NCBI GenBank assembly: GCA_946800325.1
Contig: OX326957.1
Span: 23,685,554-23,749,553, forward strand
Direction of reading: 5' to 3'
DNA length: 64,000 nt
DNA from: Luzula sylvatica
Taxonomy: Eukaryota > Streptophyta > Magnoliopsida > Poales > Juncaceae
Position numbers and translations under genes: made by a program. The notes beneath the pieces were generated by a model. That model made no database searches and was not told the DNA's origin. It saw nothing but the letters and a program-made list of their open reading frames with translations. Of this stretch, positions 44,880-59,821 are shown one piece after another (within the stretch, counting starts at the first letter, position 1; the number at the start of each line of letters is the position of its first letter).

Positions 44880-47373
44880 GAACATCTTTTTAGTAACGTT
44901 TATTTGCATAATGATATTAGGTTATGGATGTGTTGATGTCATTGCAAGGATCTCAATTGGAGAGCGATGACCCAATTACGAGCTACATGCTACAGGCAAC
45001 ATTCTAGAATCTTCTATCTAATCTATAAAATATTCAATTTAGTCCTTTAAATCTAAAAGATATTTATAACAGGCATGGGCGAGGCTATGCAAGTGCTTGG
45101 GACAGGATTTCCTCCCCTACATGAGCGTCGTGATGCCTCCGCTACTCCAATCTGCTCAACTGAAACCTGACGTCACCGTTACATTAGCAGACTCTGACGA
45201 TGACATCAACGAATCGGACGATGACAGCATCGAGACGATAACATTGGGAGACAAGAGGATCGGGATCCGAACCAGCGTGTTGGAGGAGAAAGCCACTGCT
45301 TGTAACATGCTTTGTTGTTACGCTGACGAACTCCAAGAGGGTTTCTTTCCTTGGGTCGAACAGGTTGCTCGTACACTCGTACCTCTATTGAAGTTTTATT
45401 TCCATGAGGAAGTGAGGAGGGCTGCTGTAGCAGGTATATGTATTTTTATTGATTTATTTTTATATTTTATTTATTTTTAATTTTTTTGTGTAGCTATGCC
45501 TGAGTTATTGAGTTCGGCGAAAAAGGCTATTGAAAAGGGACAAGCACAAGGACACGACGACTCGTATTTCAAGGGTCTCTCTGATTATATCATTCCAGCC
45601 ATGGTTGAGGCTCTTCACAAGGTACATATATTAATTAATTAACTGTAAAAATAATTAATTAATATTAACTCGTATAATTTTTGTTTGGTATAGGAGCCGG
45701 AGACTGAAATCGCAGCTGCGCTGCTCGAATCACTAAACGAATGCATGCAGGTTTGTTGTCTTTTCACGATATTTATATTATATTATCTAGAGATTATTGA
45801 GAAACTAAATTTATTGTTTTTATTGGGTAGTTATCTGGAACGATACTTGGAGAGAACCAAGTGAGGTCCATCGTAGACGAGATCAAGAATGTGATCACTG
45901 CGAGCGCTACGAGGAGAAGGGAGAGAGCGGATAGGACCAAAGCCGAGGATTTCGATGCGGACGAAGGGGAGTTGCTTCAGGAAGAAAATGAACAGGAGGA
46001 AGAAATTTTCGATCAGGTTTAATATTTTAAATTTTTAATTAATGTTATTATCATATTTATTTACCCTTGTGAAACTGTGTAATAGGTGGGAGAATGTTTA
46101 GGCACGCTGATTAAGACGTTTAAGAATAGTTTCCTTCCTTTCTTCGATGAGCTGTCTGTTTACATCACTCCTATGTTGGTGAGTTTTTTAAAGGGTTTTG
46201 ATGTAATTTTAAAAAATTTGAAGGTCTAAATGTTAAATGTGTTGTGTGCAGGGAAAAGACAAGACTGGGGAGGAGAGAAGGATAGCTATTTGCATTTTTG
46301 ATGATGTGGCTGAACAATGCCGCGAAGCAGCTCTCAAGTAATTATAATTATAATCTTAGGGCTTGAGATAATTGTTTTTGGATAATTCCCTAATTATATT
46401 TTATTATTTGAATTAAAACAGATACTACGAGACATTTGTTCCGTTCCTGTTGGAAGCATCTAATGACGAGGATCCCAATGTTCGACAGGTCCGTATATTA
46501 AATTATTGACATTACCCTTTTTTATTCCAATATATAATTATTGTTCTTATTATTATTATTTAAAGGCTGCTGTATATGGAATTGGAGTCTGTGCTGAATA
46601 TGGTGGAGCTGTTTTTCGCCCCCTTGTTGGAGGTATTAACCATGTTTCATGCTCATAAATAATTCATGTTTATTTGTTAATTAATATACTAATTTAATAA
46701 AATGCAGAGGCGTTGTCAAAGCTGAATAACGTGATAAGACATCCAGACGCGTTGAATGCAGACAATTTGATGGCGTTCGATAACTCCGTCTCTGCTCTCG
46801 GCAAGATTTGTCAGCACCACAGAGAAAGCATTGACGGTGCTCAGGTCTTTTTTCTCATTTCCTATTTAAAAAAATTATTTATTTATTATTGATGCAAATA
46901 TGGATCGTCATAACAGGTGCTTCCGGCTTGGTTGAGCTGTTTGCCTTTAAAGGGCGATTTAATCGAAGCCAAACTCGTCCATGATCAACTTTGCACTATG
47001 GTCGAAAGGTAAATAATTTATTATTGTTATTATTATTGACTTATTATTAATATTTATTTATGTTTTACAGGTCTGATCCTGTGTTATTAGGACCTAACAA
47101 TCAATACCTCCCAAAAATCGTCTCCGTTTTTGCTGAGGTATATTCTTTTATTTTTTATTTTTTTAATTGAACATTAAAATGAGTGGTTAAAAATAATTTG
47201 GAAATGTGAAGGTATTGACTGGGAAGGATTTGGCGAGCGAGCAGACGCTAAGTAGAATGATAAGCCTGTTGAGAAGGATGCAAGAGACGGTGCCGCCCGC
47301 AGTGCTGGCGACGTCATGGAACTCGCTGCTGCCGCAGCAGCAAGCTCTTCTCCAGTCCATCCTCTCCTCTTGA
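42980..47373 (+). CDS. KETCH1: Importin-5 / karyopherin beta-3 (KETCH1-like)
   Basis: Fifteen exons give 1117 residues: 42980-44590, 44659-44823, 44921-44995, 45073-45433, 45494-45621, 45694-45750, 45831-46016, 46086-46178, 46252-46337, 46422-46488, 46566-46632, 46708-46844, 46917-47008, 47071-47137 and 47212-47373. All keep frame. The protein is a solenoid of HEAT repeats with an acidic insertion near 330-340 (EEDEDAGE) and another after PPLLQSAQLKPDV. It carries cargo through the nuclear pore and binds Ran-GTP. In Arabidopsis KETCH1 imports ribosomal proteins and HYL1 and is essential. Motifs such as HPHPRVRWAAINAIGQ and SYMLQAWARLCKCLGQDF match importin-5. Intron 3 has a GC donor (CTACAG|GCAACA), since no GT fits. 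Intron 2 contains a (CT)21 tract. Confidence 0.95.
44835..44877. repeat. (CT)21 microsatellite in KETCH1 intron 2
   Basis: An uninterrupted CT run lies just past the intron 2 donor (44823). It is likely to be length-polymorphic and may act as a pyrimidine-rich splicing context. Confidence 0.95.
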
Positions 47374-49400
47374 TCTCTCCATTTGATTAATCATCCCGTG
47401 TCCCTGTCGGATCGGTGGGTTGGTTTTCGAGAGAATTTTGATATGGAGTTCTGTTTTTGATTCCACTCTTTTTTTGTTGGTATTTATTATTATCGATTCT
47501 TTGTTTTCGTGTTGTTGATGGTGATGGTTAACGGTGATGGTGATGTTGATTCTTTGTTTTTCTTCTATATTTGCTTGCTTGAAGAGTGTGCATATTGTGT
47601 GTATTGTGTAAGGTCTCTCTCTCTGCATGAATTTTGTATTCGCTTTGCTTTGAATATTGTTTGTTGGAACAAATCATTTTAAACTGGTAAAATATATACC
47701 CTTCTTTGTTACGATGTTTTGTCCTGCAAAGAGAATTATTGTTGGTTCCATTTGAAAATAATTTTATTTTGTTTATCCTTTTCAACATGCAAACTATTGT
47801 ACTTTCGAAATGAAAAATATTGTAATTGCCTTTAAAAAAACGTGAATTTAAAGCTCTCGAAATGTTAATTGATGATAAATCATTCGTAGGTTCATGGCTT
47901 TATTTTGTGAATTATAGTTAAATTGATTTATTTCTTTGGAAGTATTTTTTTTTTCTTCCTATTCTAACCTTTCTCTTGTAAGGGTTGCACATTTCATCTC
48001 TTTGAAATGAGAGATTCGCTTTGGCATATATCAGTGATATCTTAAAAGTAATATTCATAAAATAAGACAAGTCTTGTGCACAACTTATATATGATAAATA
48101 TTGTTTCACCATACCATCATGAGATTATTGATTAAATAGTATTACCAAAATTTCATTTGAAATTAAATTTTAATTCAAAATTATTTAATTGCAAGTTTTA
48201 ACTCAAGAAAAATACATAATATTCCACATCAATATTTACTTTCAAAATTAATGTTATAGAAGTAACAATATTAATGCATTTTTGACGTGTTTAAAAAGCT
48301 GCCGAATGGGTAAACTCGTATTTTTATTTTTATTATTTATTGAAAAATTAATATCAAAACTTTTGAAAAAATTGATAGTAGTTCATATTAGTGACGCGAC
48401 TTTTCTGAAAATACTCAAAATTAAATGTAAAATAATGACACATAAATATTTTATTTAGAGTAGAATTACACTTAAATTTTGTATTTATATCTTTGTTTCA
48501 TTGTATAGTTTCGAAGGCAAATAGATAGATCTGTTGCGTGTTAGCATTTAAGTAAAAAGCGATTACAATTCTCCTTTTGAAAAAAGGATTTCTTTTTTCG
48601 GCCGAGGGCCCATAAAAATGACGAAAAACCCTAAATACGGACTAACTCAGTCTAATTGTACTTGGTCGTCACCATCTCCGCCAAATATATGCTCTTTTTA
48701 CTATACGAATTTTACACATATAAAGTCATTCTGTAAAATTTCAAATGTTCTCCAGAGAATAATGAATTTGCCACGTCTTTTTTTGTGTTCATTCTGTAAA
48801 ATATTAAATGGTTCGTAAAGGTACAAAATGTTTGGTAGGATACGAAGGAAAAGAAAAACACTTGGGTCTTGTGTAGATTAAGTCTACGTTAAAAATGGTG
48901 TTCCCCATTTTGTCTTCATAGTTCATAGTTGATTTCCACCAATATTCGATCAAGAAATTTTATGCCGAAGAACATTAACTGAAATGAACTATACCATTTG
49001 TGTATTATATATGAAAAGTTATAATATGTGAATATATAAACAAAAAACTTGTTATATCTTAAAGTAAGCTAAAGAGCTTTTAAAATAGAAATGGCATTGT
49101 TACTCATGCCATTAGTGTGAGAGCATCATGCTTTTTGGAGAAGTTTTCTTGAAGGCAACATAGAGAAAATGTATAAATGACAATTATTAGGTATTACACG
49201 ATGCATTCGTTATTAACTTATAATCTATTAATTAAATATTATGAGTATAATAAAAAAATAGAACTTGAAACCTCAATGACACTTAAAAAATAAATGTAAT
49301 ATTTTGGTGACTTCTCTCGGTTATATAAAAAACATAAAGAGATAATTATTTACGTATTTTTTTTACATAAATTCAAAGTGATTTATGCAGGAAAATATAA
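47374..49400. other. KETCH1 3' flank and intergenic DNA
   Basis: The first few hundred bases are the KETCH1 3' UTR and terminator region. Beyond about 47800 no gene or element is supported. Confidence 0.5.
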
Positions 49401-49404
49401 TTAT

Positions 49405-51243
49405 TTGTTTGGTTCTTGAGAAAATTTTGGAATTTTATTATTATAATATTATAAATTATAAAGTAATTATATTACAATAATAAAATGATTATATCATAAG
49501 TATTATATTCATATAATTAATATAACATTATATATTGTATTATATTAATGATATTTAATAATATAATATTTATTATTAAATAATATAATTAACCCACCCC
49601 CTTATTTTGCACCTATCCTTGAGCCTTCTCATGAACCCACATCATCATTCTTATCTTGATTATTAACCATTAGATTGTGTGATGTGGCTTCATCATATTC
49701 ATTAATATGATATTTGATAATTTAAGACATGCATTTTGTATTATTATTTTTAAGTATTAATTTGAATCATTAGATGTAGTGATGTGGTTTAATCTCAATC
49801 ATTAATTTTTTGTTAGATTTTTTTAAGATCATATTTTGTGTAGTCATTTATGTGTTATTATTTTACACCATCTTTTAAGCATTCTTAGAAATCCACATCA
49901 TCATACATTAATGATGTGGCATATTATTATTGGTTATAATCATATTAGACCAAGTCTAATCAATTGTTTAACATTTCACATAAGATTATATGATCAAATG
50001 TGAATGCAATGGAATATGAAAAGTTTATTTATAAAAATACTAATAATTTCATATGTAATGTTATAAAAAATACAACATATATTAGTATTATTTTGGAAAT
50101 TTAATTTTATAAACCCATCGAATATATTCATTTTATTTTTCTCTTTATTTTGACATCCATATTAGCATAATTCATATAAATAATTTTTCATAATTTCAAT
50201 TTGTAAATATATTATGTAAGAAAATACAATGCAAAAAAATATACTTGTACATAATATATTTTATAAGAATTTTATTTGCATAATAGAATTTTAAAATATT
50301 ATTATTTATTTATTAGATAATTATAACAATAAGAATCTCATATAATACTAAGTAGATTATTGTGTTTTTAAGCAAACAAATTTTGTTCAAAAATAATATA
50401 ATTAAAAAAAATTTATCCATCTAAATAACTTCTTTAACTTATAAACACCTATCAAATTGTATTGTTATTTTACAAAATGTAAAATAAAAAAAAAATCATG
50501 TGATATTTATGTTTATTATAAATTAAATATTGATATTATTTATTAAATTACTTCCCCTTTTAAGTTTTGTATTATTTTATATTTGCCATGATATTTGAAT
50601 CAATAAAAATTATTACTATATATAATTAATAACGTGTAATTACTACATATGTTGTATGATTCATTATTTTAATACTTGATATTGTAGTTTTTCGTAAAAT
50701 TATATTATATCTTATTCTTATATATTATTATACAATGACACAAATATATGTGTATTATTATTTTATTACAAAAATGAGATTTTTTGTTATCATAATGTAA
50801 AATAATTGTAAAACATATGAATAATCATTGATAAATGAATTCAAATAACTTTGTTTTAAGATGATGTTATTAATATTATCATACAAATATATAATTATGT
50901 TAGAATGAAAAACATAATTTACATGCTCGCCGCGTAGCCCGAGTATTCTCCTAGTAATTATAATAGTAAAGTAATTAAATTATAATTATTACAGCCATAT
51001 AATATTGTTAAATGCATTGTATATTATTAAAATTATAATTATAATATTATATATTATCCATATAATAATATTCTTTATAATAAAATATATAATTAATTTA
51101 ATTATATAAAGTTAATAAAATTACTAGTCAAATTTCTCGTTAAATATAATTTCACTATATTCTTTTTGTCAAATAGGAAATTATATTGGAATACAAGTAT
51201 ATAATTCAATTCCTTGTCAAATTTCTCGTTGTCAAACACCCTC
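49405..51243. mobile_element. AT-rich composite with a candidate Helitron 3' end
   Basis: The stretch is mostly TAATAT-type sequence like the core of the 2666-5198 element. The right border reads AATTTCTCGTTGTCAAACAC and the left TTTGGTTCTTGAGAAAATTT, a loose inverted match suggesting an old TIR element. Inside it, 50924-50954 is unexpectedly GC-rich, with CTCG and CGAG arms around CCGCGTAGCC, followed by CTAG then T. This is the form of a Helitron 3' end (hairpin, CTRR, T). The Helitron's left end is unresolved, perhaps near 49610 where GATGTGG repeats begin. No coding sequence. Confidence 0.4.
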
Positions 51244-51857
51244 TGGTGAGAGAGATTGAGAGAGAGAGCAGATATAAAAAAAAAATGGTATTATTTTGGG
51301 TCCGAATAAAAATATTGCACTAGCCTTATCGGATCCTTATCTATTGCATATTCATCCATCATATCAGTGCCATAACAATACAAATCAAACACTGGTATGA
51401 ATATGATTAATTTTTGATGTATCTACGCAACATAGTTTACCTGATATTTTAATTTTCAGAATGGTGGATACATTATTTTTGGGTTTAAGAAGGGTAATAA
51501 TCGAAATCACCCCCTTCATTTCAATAATATGGTTTATAATCATAAAATATTAATGCGGTTTGTAAGTTGTAACCACAAAATATTGTAGTAATTTAGTATT
51601 TTCACATAAAAGATAAGCCCAATAAACAATTCTCAATCCAAATATAAAATTCAAGCCGTGACAACATGTAAGAAAGAGACTAAATACAAAGGCTCTTGTT
51701 GTGTGTGGCTCCCATGTCTTTGAACTCTCAACCAAGTCAAATGGTGTAAAAAGCACAAACCCAATTGGGTTTAAGTCTAATTTGAGGTTACCCCTCAAGA
51801 TTAGCTTTCATATCAACATATGTTTTCTTGGTCTTTAAGATTTGAACTTTTGGTTTG

Positions 51858-52185
51858 GGCGCAATTTCATGTGCATCCTTGTAAAATCTCAAAATATTAG
51901 GTGTATCCTTGTAAAATATAGTATGAATGTCCCTATTGAACATATTGAATGTTGTCATTACCGCTATAAATTATAAAACTATCATTTATACATTTTATTT
52001 CCAATTTATTTCGATACCATTTTTTACAAATTAATGACAAAAAATAAATAATAATCAGGAAATTTTAGGAGAGAATGAACATAGAAGATGTATCTCATGC
52101 CTTGTAAGAGTTATGCATGATATTTTCATTTTTGTAGTGTTATACATGATATTTTTTTTCTGTGGAGGGTACACATGAAATTATT
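51858..52185. mobile_element. Degenerate palindromic MITE upstream of the ERF gene
   Basis: AATTTCATGTG near 51866 is inverted as CACATGAAATT near 52172. Between them TACACATGA and ATGCATGAT words oppose TCATG(T/A)GCAT words on the left. The phrases ATTTCATGT, CATCCTTGTAAAAT and GGTACACATGAAATT also resemble the MITE in HST intron 4, suggesting one family. It lies about 340 bp before the ERF start codon. Confidence 0.5.
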
Positions 52186-52522
52186 CCAAGAGGGTAATTA
52201 ATTATGAGAAATAGTGGATGATCATATATAATAAACAAAATAAAATAAAAGAAGGATCTTCTTTGACAATCCATTTAAAATTCTAATTGAAAATGGGGCA
52301 ATTTGGTAATTTTACTAGAGAAACTACGACATGCTAAGCATAACACCCTCTAAGAAACTAAATTATGTACTCCCTCTACGATTTTCAATCTCCCTTTTCT
52401 CCTTACAACTCATGCCAAACTTTTCCTATAAATTCTGACAGCTTGCAAATAGATGCATAACAATCTCCCCCTTTTTCTCTCTCATAGATTGGTTTCCATT
52501 CAACATCACAACAAAGCTAAAA

Positions 52523-53383
52523 ATGGAAATCAATTTTCAAACACAACAAAACAACAAACATGATGAAAGCATTTACCAATTCGAAGTACCAACACCGCCA
52601 ACAACTCCGAGAAAACAAACCAAACCGAAATTAAAAACGAAGAAAACCAGCCCGACAAAGTTCCTCGGAGTTCGCCAAAGGCCATCGGGCCGATGGGTCG
52701 CCGAGATTAAGGATACTACGCAAAAAATCAGAATGTGGCTCGGCACATTCGAAACTGCCGAAGAAGCCGCTCGTGCCTACGATGAAGCGGCCTGTCTCCT
52801 TCGTGGTTCGAACACTCGTACAAATTTCTCGAGTCAACAATTATCTCCCAATTCGCCTCTCGCGTCTCGAATTCGGGCTCAACTTAACCATAAAAAGCTC
52901 AAAAACCTTGCTTCGAACTCGAACCCTAATAACCCTAGTAGTGTTCAAACTTTTAGTATTTCAAATACTAATGTAATTGGTAGTCCTAGTGTTAGTGCAG
53001 CAAGTAACACGGTCTCAAATGCATTTGAGAACATTCCTATAATAGGTAATGTAATGAATGCCCCTATTGATCATGATTATTACCAAAATGCCACCCTATT
53101 GGATGAGGAAGTTTATAGGCCTTGTTTTTCTAATGGAGGTGATGATGAATTGGGTCAATTTGATCAATTGACTCCTTTGCTAACGGATCAAACTTGGATG
53201 TATGAACCGGCAGGGTTCGATCGGTTCGGATTTGAAGTACCAGAGAGTAGCGGTAGCAATTCGGACTTGTCCGAGTTCGATAGAGTGAAATTGCAAGAGT
53301 ATTTCGACAAGTTGTTATTCGATCAATGCGATACTTTGTTGGATTTTCCGAGCCAAACCTGTCACTTGTCTTGTCGAACATGA
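52523..53383 (+). CDS. RAP2-11: AP2/ERF transcription factor, RAP2.11-like
   Basis: A single exon encodes 286 residues. The AP2 domain spans about 46-103 ([19 protein letters not shown] to [12 protein letters not shown]); the segment [20 protein letters not shown] is typical of RAP2.11. A Lys/Thr-rich stretch just before it (33-46) may serve as a nuclear localisation signal. The C-terminal half is Ser/Asn-rich and then acidic, consistent with an activation domain. In Arabidopsis RAP2.11 is induced by low potassium and activates HAK5 transport; that role is extrapolated here. Its position between KETCH1 and alpha-tubulin matches the Arabidopsis order, which supports orthology. The leader just upstream is pyrimidine-rich (52468-52493). 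Confidence 0.92.
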   Translation: MEINFQTQQNNKHDESIYQFEVPTPPTTPRKQTKPKLKTKKTSPTKFLGVRQRPSGRWVAEIKDTTQKIRMWLGTFETAEEAARAYDEAACLLRGSNTRTNFSSQQLSPNSPLASRIRAQLNHKKLKNLASNSNPNNPSSVQTFSISNTNVIGSPSVSAASNTVSNAFENIPIIGNVMNAPIDHDYYQNATLLDEEVYRPCFSNGGDDELGQFDQLTPLLTDQTWMYEPAGFDRFGFEVPESSGSNSDLSEFDRVKLQEYFDKLLFDQCDTLLDFPSQTCHLSCRT

Positions 53384-56000
53384 CAAGATTCTCATCGCGG
53401 TCGAGTCTTCTTGCAATTTTTTTTCTCTTTTTTTCACTTTCTTTTTTGTTGTGTTTACTTGTATAAAGGCGGATTTTATTCGATCCATGCAGAAGATCTG
53501 TATGAGATGTTTTAATTTTTTTAGTTTGTATGTGTTGTACATTCAGTAATCGATGAAATTTGCATTTGCACATTGATCATGTTGCCTTCTTTTCTGTATA
53601 TTCTTCAGTTGAATTGTTATATTTCAAGTCCAAATTGTGATGAATACCTTCAAAAATTGAATAATGAAAATCTTGAGCATGGGCTTAAAAGTTATGGGCT
53701 TAAAAAGTTTTTTCGACCAATTGTGAGGCCAGCTTGAGCCCTAATGTGATTCTGGCCCTATTAAATTGACAAAAATGAAAATGAACTAAAACCTAAAAGC
53801 ATAACTTCCGAGGAGAACTAATTGAATTAGAGGGAAAATATAATTCTTTCAATTTGGAGAGTGTCAAGATAGAGAAAAAGATAAAAATGAGTTGTATATA
53901 AAAAATAAACTGATAAATTGAACAAATAATTAAAAATTAATTATAACAATTTTTATTGCATGATAATTATTACATCCATATATAGTCTATTATTGTAATA
54001 ATATATAATAATTATATTATAATTATTGTATCTATATAGTTAATATAATATAATATATTATTAAAATAATACACAATAATTTTATTATAATAATATTATA
54101 TTAGATCGATAATCGATATAATTAATATAATATTATATATTTTATTGTTATAGTATCATTAACTGGATAAAATATAATATTGTAATAATAATATAACAGT
54201 ATATATATTATAATTATAATTATTATATAATAATATTTTATATAATTATGTAATAATAATTGTTATTATATCAAAATAATATTGTACAAATAATGATTTT
54301 ATTATAAAGTATTATAACAATTAATGTACAATATGATATTATAATAATTATATTATGTCTATTATTATAATATAATTAAAATACAATAATGATTATATAA
54401 TTAAATCCTTCAAATTTTAATGAACTAACGGCTAGAATAAACAGACTCGATTGAACAGAAGACGGCTCAGTTTCGGGTTGTCATTGTCGCTGATTCTTGT
54501 TCTGACTCGATCTAATCAATCCAATTACATATTACCAAATTGACCTTCATTTAGTTTCGACTTTCTTTTCGTTGATACAATAAGAGACCGTGAAGACTGT
54601 TTTATTTAATCAATCCAATTTTGGTTGCTCTCGTCGTTTCAGTGATTCTCTCATTGGTCTCACCACTTTTCAGGTCTGATTTTGATAACATAAACATAAA
54701 TTATATGTATTACGATTTTCTTTTTAAAATATGGGTATGGTCGAAGTTTTTAATCGAGGGTTAGTCGACCATAATTGGATCAAAATCAGGCTTCAATTCA
54801 ATAATCGTCAAGTACTTAATTCAGTTACTTTGTTTTTAATTTTCAGACAGAAATCAAATGACTTTCTAGAGTTGTTTCAAAAATCCAATAAACAGGGTCA
54901 AAATCAGGTTTCGATGTATAGTTATGTTTTTTTTTCTAATGCGTGATGTATTCACAAAATTTATTCAGTGCAAAATTGTTTTATTAATTTTTTCCAATTT
55001 GCAATGTTAATTGCTTTATAGAGCATCTACTTTTAAGAGACGTAGCCATCGTGTTCGATAAAATGTCTAAGACGGAGTGAATATTTGAAGACACTTGCAG
55101 CTGGTTATAAATTGTTTTATGTTATGGAATGAATGTATATAAATTTTGTAATTCTAATGAATTGTATATGAATGATGAGTTTGTTGATGCAAGTTTTCTA
55201 AATTTTCGGTACTGATCCAATTTCGTAAATTATACAAACTCAATTGTGAAGATAACTATATGTTTTTTTAATTTTGCAGACTTTCTTTTGCATTTTTTTT
55301 TATTAATAACGAAGTACCCGTTTTCAGAAAATTCAATGGTGTACGGTGTACCGATCTCTACTTATTTAAAACTCTTTACCTTTCCAAATTGTTTACCAGA
55401 AATTAAGTAATCTATGATTAATCATAATTCATACCCAATTCATCACAAATCCCAAAATGAACCAAATTAAACAAAACTCACATGTTCAATGAAATCCAAT
55501 GCAAAGAGAGACAAATTATTTGAGCTAGCAACAAATTCAGTGTTTTTGCAGAAAGGTCGAATGAGATACGAAAAAAAAAGGTTCCATTGAAAATACTTAC
55601 AAATACATATACATCATGCACAGGCACGAGATACTCCAAAGAAAATTTCATTGAAAGACACTTACTACATTTAATTTAATTATGTTAATCAATATAAGTC
55701 CAATATTGAAATAATGCTCCAATGACATGATGTTGAGTAACATATTAATTAATTTAATTATTTTAATCAATGTAATTCCAATGTTAAAATAATATCCCAA
55801 CAAATGAATCCAAACCCGAAACCCGTTAAGGCAAGGAACAAAGCAATAAACCCCTCACCTCCGCCATGGTTCAAACTTCAAACCACCTCTCAAGTTTCAC
55901 CTCTTTTCACTAGACAACCAATCTTCAATTTTTTTTCTTTTGAAGATGTATTGTGAGTTTTTGTATATACAATGAGTTTTTTTTTTCATTTTTATATTTT
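53384..56000. other. ERF 3' flank and AT-rich intergenic DNA
   Basis: It starts with the ERF 3' UTR. The stretch 53930-54410 is nearly pure A/T (TAATAT units) like other low-complexity blocks in the window. A pyrimidine-rich piece at 54560-54680 ending CACTTTTCAG|GTCTG resembles a splice junction, but I find no coding exon with it. Confidence 0.5.
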
Positions 56001-56019
56001 AAAAAATATAGTGATTTTT

Positions 56020-56971
56020 TTTTTTTTTTTTTTTTTTTTTGAAGGAAAGGCAAGCGCGATACGCGCTCGATCCAATCATTTTCATTCAACCATAAAATAA
56101 GAGTTTTACAATACACCAAATTTACAATGTGTTATGAGGAATCATATGAACCTCCATATGTGAGTAAGATCATTTATGCTATTAAGAACTAGTGCATGCA
56201 TTCGACCTTTTCTTTGAAAGATGCGATTGTTACGCTCGAGCCAAAGAGTCCACACCGTTGCCAACCATGTGATGTCCCATGCTTTTTTCCCATCTTGATT
56301 GGTCTTGGATCGTCGTGTTGTCCACCATAATTCCCGTAATTGACCCGGTAAAGGAAGGAGGTTTGGGTCTATGGCCCCCCATACTTCGGACGTGAAGGGA
56401 CAAGAGAGGAAGAGGTGATCCATCGATTCGAATGATGAGCCGCAAAGAGCACAAGTGGCGTTATGAGGCCATCCTCTCTTTGAAAGGTTATCCGCCGTTA
56501 GGATTCGGTTGTTTAACGCAAGCCATGCGAACACCTTGACTTTTAGTGGGGCTCGTATTTTGAAAAGGGTGCTCGTCCAAAAACAATCAACCCCCGGGTT
56601 TGATAATTGTGCATACATTTTTGCGGCTAAAAATTTATTCCCTAGTCCGACTTCGTTAGGCACGGTAACATAATTCGCTTTGAACGATTCGTAAATTGGG
56701 ATTAATTTTTGTAAGTCCCTAATGTAATAGGAAGCGAGGCTATTAGCTATAATGGCTACGTCTTGCACACTATTTATGTTATAGAGCGTACGTAAAGTTG
56801 AGGCCCAAAACGATTCCTTGTCAAAATCAATCTTGAACAACCATTTGATGTTTAGAGCTTGATTTTGGTTACCGAGATCTAGTAATCCTAAGCCGCCGTG
56901 TTTTTGAGGCAAAGTACATTTTTTCCAATTCATGAGGCAATTGCCTCCTACTATGGTGTCGCCACCCTTCC
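56020..56971 (-). mobile_element. 5'-truncated L1-type LINE with 19-bp target duplication
   Basis: On the minus strand the element enters ORF2 at WKGGDTIVGGNCLMNWKKC and runs open through the zinc-binding reverse transcriptase domain (zf-RVT), with KIRAPLKVKVFAWL, ATCALC and HLFLSC, to about 56142. It ends in a long poly(A) tail (T run to 56040 on +). A direct repeat AAAAAATATAGTGATTTTT flanks it (56001-56019 and 56972-56990). The reading frame is still open over about 280 residues, so it is a young insertion, but most of ORF2 and all of ORF1 are missing. Same family as 18501-19295. Confidence 0.93.
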
Positions 56972-56990
56972 AAAAAATATAGTGATTTTT

Positions 56991-58104
56991 GCTTATGTAA
57001 TAATGACAATGCATGAATTACAAAAATAGTATATAATATATTGCGAGTTTTAGTATGTCTTCTTTGTTGCATATATGCAGGAAAAATTGGTTGTGGCCGT
57101 GACAACTATTAAGGATCTGCTATAGTTTTTTATTCCATTAAATAAGTATGATGATGAAAAATAAATGTTATCTGATAAATATATATTAAGTACTTTGTTT
57201 TAATTATTTTTTAATTACACGAAGTCTAAAATCTTGATTTCCGGACCAAAGAAAGTGAAGTCCTAAATTTGCAATGATATAACCAAAATGAAAGTTTCTC
57301 TCTGTCTTGAATATAATTTAGCTGCTTCGCATGAAGATTTTTGATTGTTTCTCTCTTCTCCTAGAATTATATTCCAATATACTATTGAACTCATGTTCTA
57401 TTATCAATTATGCGACGATCTAGTAACTTGTTCAAATGTTTTCAAAAAAATGTGTTGTACCTAAATAATAAGAAATAGAAATAACTATAATTAGTTAATT
57501 ACTAATTAGTATATTGACAAATCATATAATGTGGTAAATCTTTCATAAATTAGATGCATTTTATACCAATATATATTTGATGATTTGATCTTATTCCCAT
57601 ACAAGCAATATTGTTTAATATCTCAGTTGATTTCCTCCATTATCTCATGACTTCTCATGTTAATAAGGTAAAACGCCTATTATTTTCAAGATACGAGATG
57701 GAAAATGCAAAGCATCCTTAATAACATGCAAAAAGTACTGACATGAATAATTCATGCGAAATGTAATGCATTCGAAGCTAACACAAAGTTTTCATGATCT
57801 CAATTCTCAAGCAAAAATACATAAAATTGAGAATCAATTATAAATTATTAATTTACGAAGACGATTATCTTGCGAAGAACTACGGATATTGGATGGGATG
57901 GGACTTGAGAACAAAAATAAAAAACAATAAAACAAGTACAAAAACAAACACAACATAGTAATATAGCAAACATAGCAGTATCACCAATTAAACAAACAAA
58001 CATACTAAATCACGAATCAAGCAAAACAGGTAAAGAAAGCAAAGAACAAATCCATACATAAATTCCATAACGACAAATTTATGCAAATCTCACCCTCGAA
58101 ATTC
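56991..58104. other. Tubulin 3' flank; left copy of a duplicated segment (57185-57840)
   Basis: No gene is seen. From about 57185 to 57840 the sequence matches 61623-61883 joined to 63604-63990, in the same orientation and with a few indels. The matched block lies about 265 bp past the stop codon of the alpha-tubulin gene, so it is tubulin 3' flanking DNA. Confidence 0.75.
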
Positions 58105-59821
<1,717 letters not shown>

